From positions 186,001 through 250,000 of the forward strand of contig CAKAKS010000296.1 of assembly GCA_916700875.1 (NCBI GenBank): a stretch of DNA of 64,000 bases. The letters are read 5' to 3'. The translations under genes and the position numbers were made by a program. Of this stretch, positions 1 through 16,253 are shown one piece after another. Each line of letters begins with the position of its first letter. Within the stretch, counting starts at the first letter, position 1. The stretch is from Sebastes aleutianus. Taxonomy: Eukaryota; Chordata; Actinopteri; Perciformes; Sebastidae. Under the pieces are notes generated by a model. That model did no database searches. It saw only the letters and a program-made list of their open reading frames with translations, and was not told where the DNA came from.

Positions 1-1557
1 CAGGACGACGGTGGACATCAGGTAAGGAGCTCCCACCACCAGGTGACACACCAGTCTGGAGACAGACAGGAGGCGTGCTGCTGCAGGAGCACCAGGACCT
101 GCTGGTGGTGAAACAACCAGATCCATAAATACTGTATCTGATATGAACATCAAACATGAGGCGGCATGTGGAGCATCTGGCCTCATGACCTGCAGGCTGT
201 ATAACATTCAACAGCTTATTAGACGTGTGTTTCCGGAGCTCACCTCCCGTCACGTTTCAACAAAACTACTTAGTTAGGTTTAGGCAACAAAACTACTTAG
301 GTTTAAGCAACAAAACTACTTATTTAGGTTTAGGCAACAAAACTACTTAGTTAGGTTTAGGCAACAAAACTACTTAGGTTTAGGCAACAAAACTACTTAG
401 TTAGGTTTAGGCAACAAAACTACTTAGTTAGGTTTAGGCAACAAAACTACTTAGTTAGGATTAGGCAACAAAACTACTTAGTTAGGTTTAGGCAACAAAA
501 ACTACTTAGTTAGGTTTAGGCAACAAAACTACTTAGTTAGGTTTAGGCAACAAAACTACTTAGTTAGGATTAGGCAACAAAACTACTTAGTTAGGTTTAG
601 GCAACAAAAACTACTTAGTTAGGATTAGGCAACAAAACTACTTAGTTAGGTTTAGGCAACAAAACTACTTAGTTAGGTTTAAGCAACAAAACTACCTAGT
701 TAGGATTAGGCAACAAAACTACTTAGTTAGGTTTAGGCAACAAAACTACTTAGTTAGGTTTAGGCAACACAACTACTTAGTTAGGATTAGGCAACAAAAC
801 TACTTAGTTAGGTTTAAGCAACAAAACTACTTAGTTAGGTTTAAGCAACAAAACTACTTAGTTAGGTTTAGGCAACAAAACTACTTAGTTAGGTTTAAGC
901 AACAAAACTACTTAGTTAGGTTTAGGCAACAAAACTACTTAGTTAGGATTAGGCAACAAAACTACTTAGTTAGGTTTAGGCAACAAAACTACTTAGTTAG
1001 GTTTAGGCAACAAAACTACTTAGTTAGGTTTAGGAAAAGATCGACTTGGTTAGGTTTAGGCAACAAAACTACTTAGTTAGGTTTAGGCAACAAAACTACT
1101 TGGTTAGGTTTAGGCAACAAAACTACTTAGTTAGGTTTAGGCAACAAACCTTCTTAGTTAGGTTTAGGCAACAAAACTACTTAGTTAGGTTTAGGTAAAA
1201 AAAACTACTTAGGGTATTGTTTGAAGACATTCTTGATAAACTGTGTTTAATCTTTCTACTTCCTGTCTTGTTGTATACATACATGCATTATTTCCTACTT
1301 CCTCTCACCTCTCACAGTGAGCCAGCTCTCCGTTGACGCCCCGACGCCGGTGATCACGCACATGTAGAGGCCTTGATCAGACTTGGACACCGCAGGGAGG
1401 CTCATCTGCCCCGTGACGGCTGCTCCGACGGGAGATCTGTCCTTCATGAAGATGCTGGCTCGCAGGTTTGAAGAGTTGCTTCGAGTTGTGCAACGCAGAG
1501 TCACAGATCGTCCCTCCGTCACAGGAAACACGGGACTCTCCAGGATCACGTTACTGT
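1..1557 (-). pseudogene. Fc-receptor-like fragment A: second Ig exon plus partial transmembrane exon
   Basis: Two exons match the complete receptor gene at 31843-35574. The Ig exon (1309-1557, 249 nt, phase 1 in and out) is open. It has the family signature of a V-I-L-E-S-P start, a T-L-R-C cysteine, the S-D-Q-G-L-Y-M-C second cysteine and a W-L-T-V-R end, with AG and GT at its borders. The transmembrane exon begins at 131 and is cut by the window start. No signal exon or first Ig exon lies upstream; the DNA there is the 3' flank of a zinc-finger gene. Without a signal peptide it cannot be a normal receptor by itself, although the exons could be spliced onto read-through RNA. Exon calls are strong; pseudogene status is inferred from the missing 5' part. 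Confidence 0.8.
254..1215. repeat. 27-bp minisatellite, about 35 copies
   Basis: Tandem 27-bp unit containing GGCAACAAAACTACTTAG, with variants such as GGATTAGG and TTTAAGC. It lies in the intron between the transmembrane and second Ig exons. Because 27 is a multiple of 3, it creates long meaningless open frames in other copies. Confidence 0.97.
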
Positions 1558-1657
1558 CTTTGATACGCAAAAGCATTAAGAAAGGTGATGAAGGAGAAAA
1601 AGCATCCACGGATTGTGGATCTTAGTCTCCTTGTTTTGTTAAATATGTCCCCTAGAG

Positions 1658-1978
1658 CAGGAGTCAGCAATCTTTACTATCAAAAGAGCCATTTTAGGCA
1701 CAAAAATAAATAAGAATAATGATCTGTCTGGAGCCGCAAAACATGTGATCATTGTGATGAAGGTAACAGTTTATAGTCTAAGTATATAGTATATAAGTCT
1801 AATGCAGTGAGGGCCAAAGAGACAATGTACTACGGAGTATTAGGGCCACATTGAGGGAAAAAACATCTGAGATTTACAGAATAAAGTCATAACTTTACGT
1901 GAAAAAGCCGTAATGTTATGAGAATGAAATCTTAACTTTGAGAGAAAAAGTTGTTATATTACGAGAATAAAATTAAAA
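1658..1978. mobile_element. hAT-like element, left half
   Basis: Begins CAGGAGTCAGCAATC and continues TTTACTATCAAAAGAGCC, the usual form of a fish hAT terminus. An inner part (about 1828-1860, GGAGTATTAGGGCCACATTG) is the reverse complement of sequence near the right half at 9955-10168. The L1 fragment that follows interrupts it. Confidence 0.7.
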
Positions 1979-2575
1979 CTTGTTTCAAATATTTTTTATT
2001 AAGAAGCATGTGCATGTCAGTGATACAAACTGTGGGGTGTTTATCATGCCTCATTTTTTATATACATCAACAAAAACAGACAAAACTAGAAACTAAGGGC
2101 AAACAACATGGAGACAAGCAAATACAAAAAACATACGTCATGAAAAGAAAAGAAAACAAAACAAAACAAAAAGCACAGACACCCTAAGGCAAACAAATCA
2201 GGGAGACCTTGGCGACATACAGTATATACATAAACAGCTGTAACCCTCCCATCCCTGAGCAGTGCTACCTCGGGTACTAAAGACTATGTGTCTATTGCGT
2301 CTTAATTGTCTGTCCCTCCTATAGAGGAGATCATCGGTCTCCAAGTCTTTTCAAATACCTCCAGTCTGTCATTAAGGGTGTATCGGATTCTTTCTAGGTG
2401 GAGGGGATCAGTCAGTGTTGTTATCCAGGATTTAAATGTTGGCCCGTCTTTCCCTTTCCAGAACAACAGAATCAGTTCCTTTGCACAAAGGAGGGAGTTT
2501 TACTCTGAGGAAAATGTATCCTGGTGTTTCCCATCAGCTGTTTTAATAAAGTCGCTTTAACGTGTAATTTGACAT
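1979..2575 (-). mobile_element. L1-type LINE 3' fragment (ORF2 C-terminus and 3' UTR)
   Basis: On the minus strand about 2300-2500 encodes the end of an L1-like ORF2 (reads L-L-F-W-K-G-K-D-G-P-T-F, later R-Y-T-L-N-D-R-L) and stops at TAA. About 300 nt of 3' UTR follows, with AATAAA near 1997. It is 5'-truncated. Placed inside the hAT left half and shared by the units at 12297 and 23706, so it predates the tandem duplication. Confidence 0.75.
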
Positions 2576-2702
2576 TAAAAACGATTTTAGGGTTAATTTG
2601 TCTATTTTTCTTTTTTACATTTGATCAAGATTTTTACTATAAGCTCCTTTAATTCATCGTTTTATTGAATCCACGGCTTTTACTAATTAAACACATGAAT
2701 AG

Positions 2703-2795
2703 TACGTCGCCATCTTGGTTTTCAACAGTCGCCATCTTGGTTTTTTGGCAGACGACATTTTGGTTTTGGGCGGCCTCCATCTTGGTTTTTAGTGC
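2703..2795. repeat. 22-bp minisatellite (short allele)
   Basis: Two or three clear copies of the GTCGCCATCTTGGTTTT unit followed by degenerate ones. The same array is about 28 copies long at 13024-13640. Confidence 0.85.
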
Positions 2796-3762
2796 TAGAT
2801 TCTGAGGTTTCACCTCTTGTTGTTCCGAATCACATCTTCAGACTAGTAAAGAGTAAGTTTCCACCAAAAGAGAGCAGAAGAAGAAGAACAGAAAGGCAAA
2901 GAGCAGGAACACAGCCGCGTGGTTTCTCAGATAAGAGGTCATTTTAAAGTGCCGGTCTGCCCGCGCAGAAGATGCATCCTGGCACAATCATGGAGGACGC
3001 AGAGTCAGTCTTCAGCTCCTGAAAGCTCATTCTTTTAATAAAGATTGTTACAATTCAATCGTTAGATGATTTCTAATTTTGTATTTTTGATAAGGAAACA
3101 TGCAGAATGGCACTAAACATGACGTTGGTGTTATCAAAGATGGTGGAACTGTTTTAATGGAACACTTCCTGGCTTAAAGGCAGTGGAATAAAAGTCTAAC
3201 TAAGGCAAACACACACATATAATAATACACTACATTAATTGTCTTTGGACAAATCCAAATTACATTTTAGTAAAGATCAGTCTTTAGCGGCCATGTGGGA
3301 GAAAAGGGATCTTCTCATCACATGACGCTAGTCCAGCAGTCACATGATAACAGGTGGTTGTATTCGGTGGGGGGATGGTAACCCCTGTCTCTGTTCATAG
3401 ATGGTCTCTGGTGTCGGATGTGAATGTCCTCCTTGATCTTTCTCCAGCTGTCGACTCGTGGATGGATTATTGAACGGGTCTACGGGGCACAGGCCCAGGG
3501 GGTCGACTACAGTCAACAGTTTCTGGTCTTTACCAAACAATTCATCCAGAAAATACTCAGCAGATTAATGCATGGTAAAGAATTAAATATATAAAAGGAA
3601 GAAAGTATGTAGTCGTAGCCACGACAACACACATGCTGTTTAGAACATGAAGTTACTGTTGGTCAGACTTCAATGTGGAGAGAAGCTCTGAATATAACAA
3701 CACAGCTATCAGGGCATAGGGAGCAAGCAGGAGGAAACAGCTAGCTAGGCTCTGAAACATGT
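2796..3762. other. 3' flank of zinc-finger gene 1, no gene seen
   Basis: Single-copy-looking sequence within each unit (also 13641-14568 and 24707-25634). It probably holds the zinc-finger 3' UTR; a minus-strand AATAAA lies further on, near 2660. I see no supported coding region. Confidence 0.4.
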
Positions 3763-8635
<4,873 letters not shown>

Positions 8636-8670
8636 CTCACAGTTTGTTAAAGCTGCTTTCTGAACCGGGC

Positions 8671-8812
8671 TCCTGGTGCTGGTCCTGGTGCTGGTCCTGG
8701 TCCTGGTCCTGGTCCTGGTCCTGGTCCTGGTGCTGGTCCTGGTCCTGGTGCTGGTCCTGGTGCTGGTGCTGGTCCTGGTGCTGGTGCTGGTGCTGGTCCT
8801 GGTCCTGGTCTG
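8671..8812. repeat. CCTGGT/GCTGGT hexanucleotide repeat 5' of the start codon
   Basis: Hexamer array just upstream of exon 1's ATG. On the minus strand it is open in frame with that ATG as Thr-Arg and Thr-Ser pairs, back to another ATG at about 8860, so an extended N-terminus is possible. A 5' UTR repeat is the simpler reading. The same hexamer family codes the Asp-Gln run of exon 2. Confidence 0.9.
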
Positions 8813-8845
8813 TTCAATCAGAGAACAGGAGCACACATTAGAGCG

Positions 8846-8985
8846 AGCTAATGCTAACACTAGCTGTTAGCTCGTTAGCATGGAGCTAACTAGCTGTTAG
8901 CTCGTTAGCATGGAGCTAACTCTCTGTTAGCTCGTTAGCATGGAGCTAACTAGCTGTTAGCTCGTTAGCATGGAGCTAACTCTGT
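8846..8985. repeat. 30-bp minisatellite with TTAGCATGGAGCTAAC, 4 copies
   Basis: Direct repeats of CTAGCTGTTAGC(T/C)CGTTAGC plus ATGGAGCTAA in the 5' leader or promoter-proximal region of zinc-finger gene 1. Confidence 0.95.
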
Positions 8986-9029
8986 TTTCGGGTTTAACTC
9001 GGTTCATATTCTTCTTCTCTTCTTCTCCT

Positions 9030-9195
9030 CTTGGACTTCCGGCTCAGAGGAAGCTTGTTAAAGGGTTTACCTGGGTGTGTGAAGGTTCACCTGCAGCTCG
9101 AGCTCCACACGGATCAAAGATCTTCAGCTAACAACAACAACTCTCCCGCCATCAGCCCGACAACCACACTTCCGGTTACAAGTACTTCCGGTATG
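9030..9195 (-). promoter_or_regulatory. Putative ETS-site promoter of zinc-finger gene 1
   Basis: Two ACTTCCGGT motifs at 9168-9176 and 9184-9192 (minus strand ACCGGAAGT), and a third GGACTTCCGG at 9033-9042, 0.4-0.55 kb upstream of the start codon. Tandem ETS sites are typical of TATA-less promoters. A GATGGCGGGAG motif lies between on the minus strand. The start point itself is not determined. Confidence 0.55.
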
Positions 9196-9269
9196 GTTTT
9201 TCAGTTTAAAGTGACAGAAAGTCTCCACCTGGAGGTCAGGAGGGAAACTACAGCTACATGGTTTATATA

Positions 9270-9311
<42 letters not shown>

Positions 9312-9480
9312 ATGATATTATGACCAATTATATACATTATATTGTGATCAATTCATATATATATATATATATATATATTTATTATACTATAACCTATTTA
9401 TAGATATATATATATATATATATATTTTATTATACTATAACCTATTTATAGATGTATATATTTATTATATTATGACCTAT
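9270..9480. repeat. (TA)n microsatellite cluster
   Basis: Runs of TA separated by a repeated TATTATACTATAACC-type spacer. Also expanded at 30710-30965; nearly absent in the units at 20870 and 55960. Confidence 0.95.
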
Positions 9481-9954
9481 TTGTCATAAGCCAGACTACT
9501 GAAGTATATATATGTAGTTGATTTTCTATAAACTTTAATCTTTGGACTGATAGTGGTTGGTAAAGTCAAATAATACGACATCAGAGGTAAAATCATTTCT
9601 TTCCCGTCGGGTCAGTGTTACAGGAACTCTTAGCCTGCCAGTTAGCCTTTTAACAAACAAATACCAACATCTATAAGCCACTGAGGGGCGGACAGGAGAA
9701 CTTGTTTGGACGCGTGCTCTAAAAACAAACCAATGTCCAGTTCGCTGTGTAACGTTGGATCACTTCCATTTATTTACAGTTTCACATCTCACCATCATGT
9801 TCTTCCCCTGCAGGCATACATTAACTCTGTCATCCACAGATGAAAGTGAAACAACCTGCATTAAGGCACCGACACAGAACAGTAACTAATGAATGAGGGA
9901 TGTTTCATGGAGATATCTATTACATTTTTAAAATTACAACTTTATAATATCATG

Positions 9955-10168
9955 ACTTCAATGTGGCCCTAATACTCCGTCGTACCGTCTTACCGTCGTA
10001 CCGTCGTACCGTCGTACCGTCGTACCGTCGTACCATAGACCTACAACAATGATAAATAAAAATGAAAATGTAAACGAAAAAACAGTTATTCATTTCCACT
10101 AATGTCTTTTATAGATCCACAGGGAGCCACTGGAGAGGAGCTGAAGAGACGCAGGTTGCTGACCCCTG
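9955..10168. mobile_element. hAT-like element, right half
   Basis: Ends GCAGGTTGCTGACCCCTG, the inverted counterpart of the left end at 1658. Includes CAATGTGGCCCTAATACTCC, the reverse complement of an inner part of the left half, and a short CGTCGTAC octamer array. No transposase is visible. Confidence 0.7.
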
Positions 10169-10364
10169 GACTAAACCATACAACAAATTAAAATATTGAA
10201 CAATTGGATGACATCATAGTTAAATCCCTTCATTTTAATCATTATACTGTAACACCTAGCGGTGACATCAACATACTGCTTATCCAATCCCTGCCGCTTT
10301 CACTACGCTGTGGCGTCTCCATGGTGACGTCTGGTGTCTTTCCTGTGGATGTGAAAAAAATAAA

Positions 10365-10565
10365 AAATTTAAAAAAAATATATATAAAAAATATATATAC
10401 TGTACGTATAAATACTTATTTTTATTTTTTTATATTTTTTGATTTAATAAAAAAATGAAAAATAAATATATATATATAATTATATATATATTTATTTGTA
10501 TCTATATTTATTTTTATATATTTATTTTTTATAAAATTTTATAAAAAAAATATAAAATAAATGTA

Positions 10566-10603
<38 letters not shown>

Positions 10604-10620
10604 TATATTTTTTAATTTTA
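10365..10620. repeat. AT-rich low-complexity intron segment
   Basis: Runs of A, T and TA in the intron between the receptor transmembrane and tail exons. Confidence 0.9.
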
Positions 10621-10949
10621 AATTTTTTTAACTTGGCATCCCAGTTTACCACCCTGTTACCTGTTAGAGTGTATGTCTCTGTATACGAGTACCAGGACGA
10701 CGGTGGACATCAGGTAAGGAGCTCCCACCACCAGTTGACACACCAGTCTGGAGACAGACAGGAGGCGTGCTGCTGCAGGAGCACCAGGACCTGCTGGTGG
10801 TGAAACAACCAGATCCATAAATACTGTATCTGATATGAACGTCAAACATGAGGCGGCATGTGGAGCATCTGGCCTCATGACCTGCAGGCTGTATAACATT
10901 CAACAGCTTATTAGACGTGTGTTTCCGGAGCTCACCTCCCGTCACGTTT

Positions 10950-11532
10950 CAACAAAACTACTTAGTTAGGATTAGGCAACAAAACTACTTAGTTAGGATT
11001 AGGCAACAAAACTACTTAGTTAGGTTTAAGCAACAAAACTACTTAGTTAGGTTTAGGCAACAAAACTACTTAGTTAGGTTTAGGCAACAAAACTACTTAG
11101 TTAGGATTAGGCAACAAAACTACTTAGTTAGGTTTAAGCAACAAAACTACTTAGTTAGGTTTAGGCAACAAAACTACTTAGTTAGGTTTAGGCAACAAAA
11201 CTACTTAGTTAGGATTAGGCAACAAAACTACTTAGTTAGGTTTAAGCAACAAAACTACTTAGTTAGGTTTAGGCAACAAAACTACTTAGTTAGGTTTAGG
11301 AAAAGATCGACTTGATTAGGTTTAGGCAACAAAACTACTTAGTTAGGTTTAGGAAAAGATCGACTTGATTAGGTTTAGGCAACAAAACTACTTAGTTAGG
11401 ATTAGGCAACAAAACTAATTAGTAAGGATTAGGCAACAAAGCTACTTAGTTAGGTTGAGGCAACAAACCTTCTTAGTTAGGTTTAGGCAACAAAACTACT
11501 TAGTTAGGTTTAGGTAAAAAAAACTACTTAGG
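10950..11532. repeat. 27-bp minisatellite, about 21 copies
   Basis: Same unit as at 254-1215, in the intron between the transmembrane and Ig exons of fragment B. Some units are replaced by GGAAAAGATCGACTTG, as in the other arrays. Confidence 0.97.
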
Positions 11533-11974
11533 GTATTGTTTGAAGACATTCTTGATAAACTGTGTTTAATCTTTCTACTTCCTGTCTTGTTGTATACATA
11601 CATGCATTATTTCCTACTTCCTCTCACCTCTCACAGTGAGCCAGCTCTCCGTTGACGCCCCGACGCCGGTGATCACGCACATGTAGAGGCCTTGATCAGA
11701 CTTGGACACCGCAGGGAGGCTCATCTGCCCCGTGACGGCTGCTCCGACAGGAGATCTGTCCTTCATGAAGATGCTGGCTCGCAGGTTTGAAGAGTTGCTT
11801 CGAGTTGTGCAACGCAGTCACAGATCGTCCCTCCGTCACAGGAAACACGGGACTCTCCAGGATCACGTTACTGTCTTTGATACGCAAAAGCATTAAGAAA
11901 GGTGATGAAGGAGAAAAAGCATCCACGGATTGTGGATCTTAGTCTCCTTGTTTTGTTAAATATGTCCCCTAGAG

Positions 11975-12296
11975 CAGGAGTCAGCAACCTTTACTATCAA
12001 AAGAGCCATTTTAGGCACAAAAATAAATAAGAATAATGATCTGTCTGGAGCCGCAAAACATGTGATCATTGTGATGAAGGTAACAGTTTATAGTCTAAGT
12101 ATATAGTATATCAGTCTAATGCAGTGAGGGCCAAAGAGACAATGTACTACGGAGTATTAGGACCACATTGAGGGAAAACACATCTGAGATTTACACAATA
12201 AAGTCATAACTTTACGTGAAAAAGCCGTAATGTTATGAGAATGAAATCTTAACTTTGAGAGAAAAAGTTGTTATATTACGAGAATAAAATCAAAAC
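11975..12296. mobile_element. hAT-like element, left half
   Basis: Copy of 1658-1978, starting CAGGAGTCAGCAACC. Interrupted by the same L1 fragment at the same site. Confidence 0.7.
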
Positions 12297-12890
12297 TTGT
12301 TTCAAATATTTTTTATTAAGAAGCATGTGCATGTCAGTGATACAAACTGTGTGGGGTGTTTATCATGCCTCATTTTTTATATACATCAACAAAAACAGAC
12401 AAAACTAGAAACTAAGGGCAAACAACATGGAGACAAGCAAATACAAAAAACATACGTCATGAAAAGAAAAGAAAACAATACAAAACAAAAAGCACAGACA
12501 CCCTAAGGCAAACAAATCAGGGAGACATTGGCGACATACAGTATATACATAAACAGCTGTAACCCTCCCATCCCTGAGCAGTGCTACCTCGGGTACTAAA
12601 GACTATGTGTCTATTGCGTCTTAATTGTCTGTCCCTCCTATAGAGGAGATCATCGGTCTCCAAGTCTTTTCAAATACCTCCAGTCTGTCATTAAGGGTGT
12701 ATCGGATTCTTTCTAGGTGGAGGGGATCAGTCAGTGTTGTTATCCAGGATTTAAATGTTGGCCCGTCTTTCCCTTTCCAGAACAACAGAATCAGTTCCTT
12801 TGCACAAAGGAGGGAGTTTTACTCTGAGGAAAATGTATCCTGGTGTTTCCCATCAGCTGTTTTAATAAAGTCGCGTTAACGTGTAATTTG
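12297..12890 (-). mobile_element. L1-type LINE 3' fragment
   Basis: Copy of 1979-2575: end of ORF2 followed by its 3' UTR and AATAAA on the minus strand. Confidence 0.75.
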
Positions 12891-13023
12891 ACATTAAAAA
12901 AGATTTTAGGGTTAATTTGTCTATTTTTCTTTTTTACATTTGGTCAAGATTTTTACTATAAGCTCCTTTAATTCATCGTTTTATTGAATCCACGGCTTTT
13001 ACTAATTAAACACATGAATAGTA

Positions 13024-13640
13024 CGTCGCCATCTTGGTTTTTGGCCGTCGCCATCTTGGTTTTCAACAGTCGCCATCTTGGTTTTTGGCCGTCGCCATCT
13101 TGGTTTTTAGTCGTCTCCATCTTGGTTTTTGGCCGTCGCCATCTTGGTTTTCAACAGTCGCCATCTTGGTTTTTGGCCGTCGCCATCTTGGTTTTTAGTC
13201 GTCTCCATCTTGGTTTTTGGGCGTCGCCATCTTGGTTTTCAACAGTCGCCATCTTGGTTTTTGGCCGTCGCCATCTTGGTTTTTAGTCGTCTCCATCTTG
13301 GTTTTTGGCCGTCGCCATCTTGGTTTTCAACAGTCGCCATCTTGGTTTTTGGCCGTCGCCATCTTGGTTTTTGGCCGTCGCCATCTTGGTTTTCAACAGT
13401 CGCCATCTTGGTTTTCAACAGTCGCCATCTTGGTTTTTGGCCGTCGCCATCTTGGTTTTCAACAGTCGCCATCTTGGTTTTTGGCCGTCGCCATCTTGGT
13501 TTTCATCAGTCGCCATCTTGGTTTTTGGCCGTCGCCATCTTGGTTTTTGGTCATCTCCATCTTGGTTTTTTGGCCGTCGCCATTTTGTTTTTTGGCAGAC
13601 GACATTTTGGTTTTGGGCGGCCTCCATCTTGGTTTTTAGT
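13024..13640. repeat. 22-bp minisatellite, about 28 copies, with CCAAGATGGCGAC on the minus strand
   Basis: Each unit carries GTCGCCATCTTGG followed by TTTTCAACA or TTTTTGGCC. On the minus strand the constant part is AAGATGGCGAC, close to the known YY1 site. Open frames read through the array on both strands are artefacts. Confidence 0.95.
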
Positions 13641-14568
13641 GCTAGATTCTGAGGTTTCACCTCTTGTTGTTCCGAATCACATCTTCAGACTAGAACAGAA
13701 AGGCAAAGAGCAGGAACACAGCTGCGTGGTTTCTCAGATAAGAGGTCATTTTAAAGTGTCGGTCTGCCCGCGCAGAAGATGCATCCTGGCACAATCATGG
13801 AGGACGCAGAGTCAGTCTTCAGCTCCTGAAAGCTCATTCTTTTAATAAAGATTGTTACAATTCAATCGTTAGATGATTTCTAATTTAGTATTTTTGATAA
13901 GGAAACATGCAGAATGGCACTAAACATGACGTTGGTGTTATCAAAGATGGTGGAATTGTTTTAATGGAACACTTCCTGGCTTAAAGGCAGTGGAATAAAA
14001 GTCTAACTAAGGCAAACACACACATATAATAATACACTACATTAATTGTCTTTGGACAAATCCAAACTACATTTTAGTAAAGATCAGAGTCTTTAGCGGC
14101 CTGTGGGAGAAAAGGGATCTTCTCATCACATGACGCTAGTCCAGCAGTCACATGATAACAGTGGTTGTATTCGGTGGGGGAGATGGTAACCCCAGTCTCT
14201 GTTCATAGATGGTCTCTGGTGTCGGATGTGAATGTCCTCCTTGATCTTTCTCCAGCTGTTGACTCGTGGATGGATTATCGAACGGGTCTACGGGTCACAG
14301 GCCCAGGGGGTCGACTACAGTCAACAGTTTCTGGTCTTTACCAAACAATTCATCCAGAAAATACTCAGCAGATTAATGGATGGTAAAGAACTAAATATAT
14401 AAAAGGAAGAAAGTATGTAGTCGTAGCCACGACAACACACATGCTGTTTAGAACATGAAGTTACTGTTGGTCAGACTTCAATGTGGAGAGAAGCTCTGAA
14501 TATAACAACACAGCTATCGGCATGAGGAGGAGGCAGGAGGAGACAGCTAGCTAGGCTCTGAAACATGT
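13641..14568. other. 3' flank of zinc-finger gene 2, no gene seen
   Basis: Copy of 2796-3762, without supported coding sequence. Confidence 0.4.
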
Positions 14569-16181
14569 TCACAACGATGCAGTGTGAATGCGCTGGTGGG
14601 ATTTAAGGTAACTACCCCGAGAAAACGTTTTACCACATTGGTCACACCAGTACGGTTTCTCTCCAGTGTGACTGCGTTGGTGGACTTTAAGGGAATTATC
14701 CTGAGAAAACGTTTTACCACATTGGTCACACCAGTACGGTTTCTCTCCAGTGTGACTGCGTTGGTGGACTTTAAGGGAACTATCCTGAGAAAAAGTTTTA
14801 CCACATTGGTCACACCAGTACGGTTTCTCTCCAGTGTGAATGCGTTGATGTGTTTTCAGGGTACCTGATTGAGTGAAAGCTGCTCCACATTCATCACAGC
14901 TGTAGGGTTTCTCTCCAGTGTGCATGCGTTGATGTCTTTTCAGCTCACCTGATGTAGTGAAAGCTGCTCCACATTCATCACAGCTGAAGGGTTTCTCTCC
15001 AGTGTGCATGCGTTGATGTGTTTTCAGGTGACCTGATGTTGTGAAAGCTGCTCCACATTCATCACAGCTGTAGGGTTTCTCTCCAGTGTGACTGCATTGA
15101 TGTATTTTCAGGTGACCTGATCTGGTGAAAACTGCTCCACATTCATCACAGCTGTAGGGTTTCTCTCCCGTGTGAATGCGTTGATGTATTTTCAGGGTAC
15201 CTGATGTTGTGAAAGCTCCTCCACATTCATCACAGCTGTAGGGTTTCTCTCCAGTGTGAATGCGTTGATGTCTTTTCAGGTGACCCGATGTAGTGAAAGC
15301 TGCTCCACAGTCATCACAGCTGTAGGGTTTCTCTCCAGTGTGCATGCGTTGATGTCTTTTCAGCTCACCTGATGTAGTGAAAGCTGCTCCACATTCATCA
15401 CAGCTGTAGGGTTTCTCTCCAGTGTGAATGCGTTGATGTCTTTTCAGGTGACCCGATGTAGTGAAAGCTGCTCCACAGTCATCACAGCTGTAGGGTTTCT
15501 CTCCAGTGTGCATGCGTTGATGTCTTTTCAGCTCACCTGATGTAGTGAAAGCTGCTCCACATTCATCACAGCTGTAGGGTTTCTCTCCCGTGTGAATGCG
15601 TTGATGTATTTTCAGGGTACCTGATGTTGTGAAAGCTCCTCCACATTCATCACAGCTGTAGGGTTTCTCTCCAGTGTGCATGCGTTGATGTCTTTTCAGC
15701 TCACCTGATGTAGTGAAAGCTGCTCCACATTCATCACAGCTGTAGGGTTTCTCTCCAGTGTGAATGCGTTGATGTGTTTTCAGGTGACCTGATCTGGTGA
15801 AAACTGCTCCACATTCATCACAGCTGTAGGGTTTCTCTCCAGTGTGCATGCGTTGATGTATTTTCAGGGTACCTGATTGAGTGAAAGCTGCTCCACATTC
15901 ATCACAGCTGTAGGGTTTCTCTCCCGTGTGAATGCGTTGATGTATTTTCAGGGTACCTGATGTTGTGAAAGCTCCTCCACATTCATCACAGCTGTAGGGT
16001 TTCTCTCCAGTGTGCATGCGTTGATGTCTTTTCAGCTCACCTGATGTTGTGAAAGCTCCTCCACATTCATCACAGCTGTGTAGTTTCTCTCCAGTGTGAA
16101 CTCTCAGATGTATCAGTCCCTTTCTTCCTCTCCTTTTCTATAGCAACAGACATACAGACAGAGAGAGAGAGAGAGCGAGCG

Positions 16182-16253
<72 letters not shown>

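Larger units (their letters stand above)
10303..11874 (-). pseudogene. Fc-receptor-like fragment B (frameshifted Ig exon, transmembrane exon, tail)
   Basis: Exons equivalent to the last three of the complete receptor gene: Ig 11628-11874, transmembrane 10661-10823, tail 10303-10342. The Ig exon is 247 nt rather than 249. Two bases are missing where the other copies read GCAGAGTC, which shifts the frame about a fifth of the way into the exon, soon after the first Ig cysteine. The transmembrane exon and the short tail remain open. No signal or first Ig exon is present. Called a pseudogene because it lacks the 5' exons and is also frameshifted. Confidence 0.85.

Noticed and set aside
254..1215. 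CRISPR-like array
   Set aside because: Repeats are directly abutting with no unique spacers, and the genome is a vertebrate.
254..1215. Telomere-like TTAGG/TTTAGG repeats
   Set aside because: TTAGG and TTTAGG occur only as parts of the 27-bp unit, never as an uninterrupted telomeric run.
13024..13845. 238-codon plus-strand frame
   Set aside because: About two thirds is the 22-bp minisatellite; the remainder is non-coding 3' flank shared between units.
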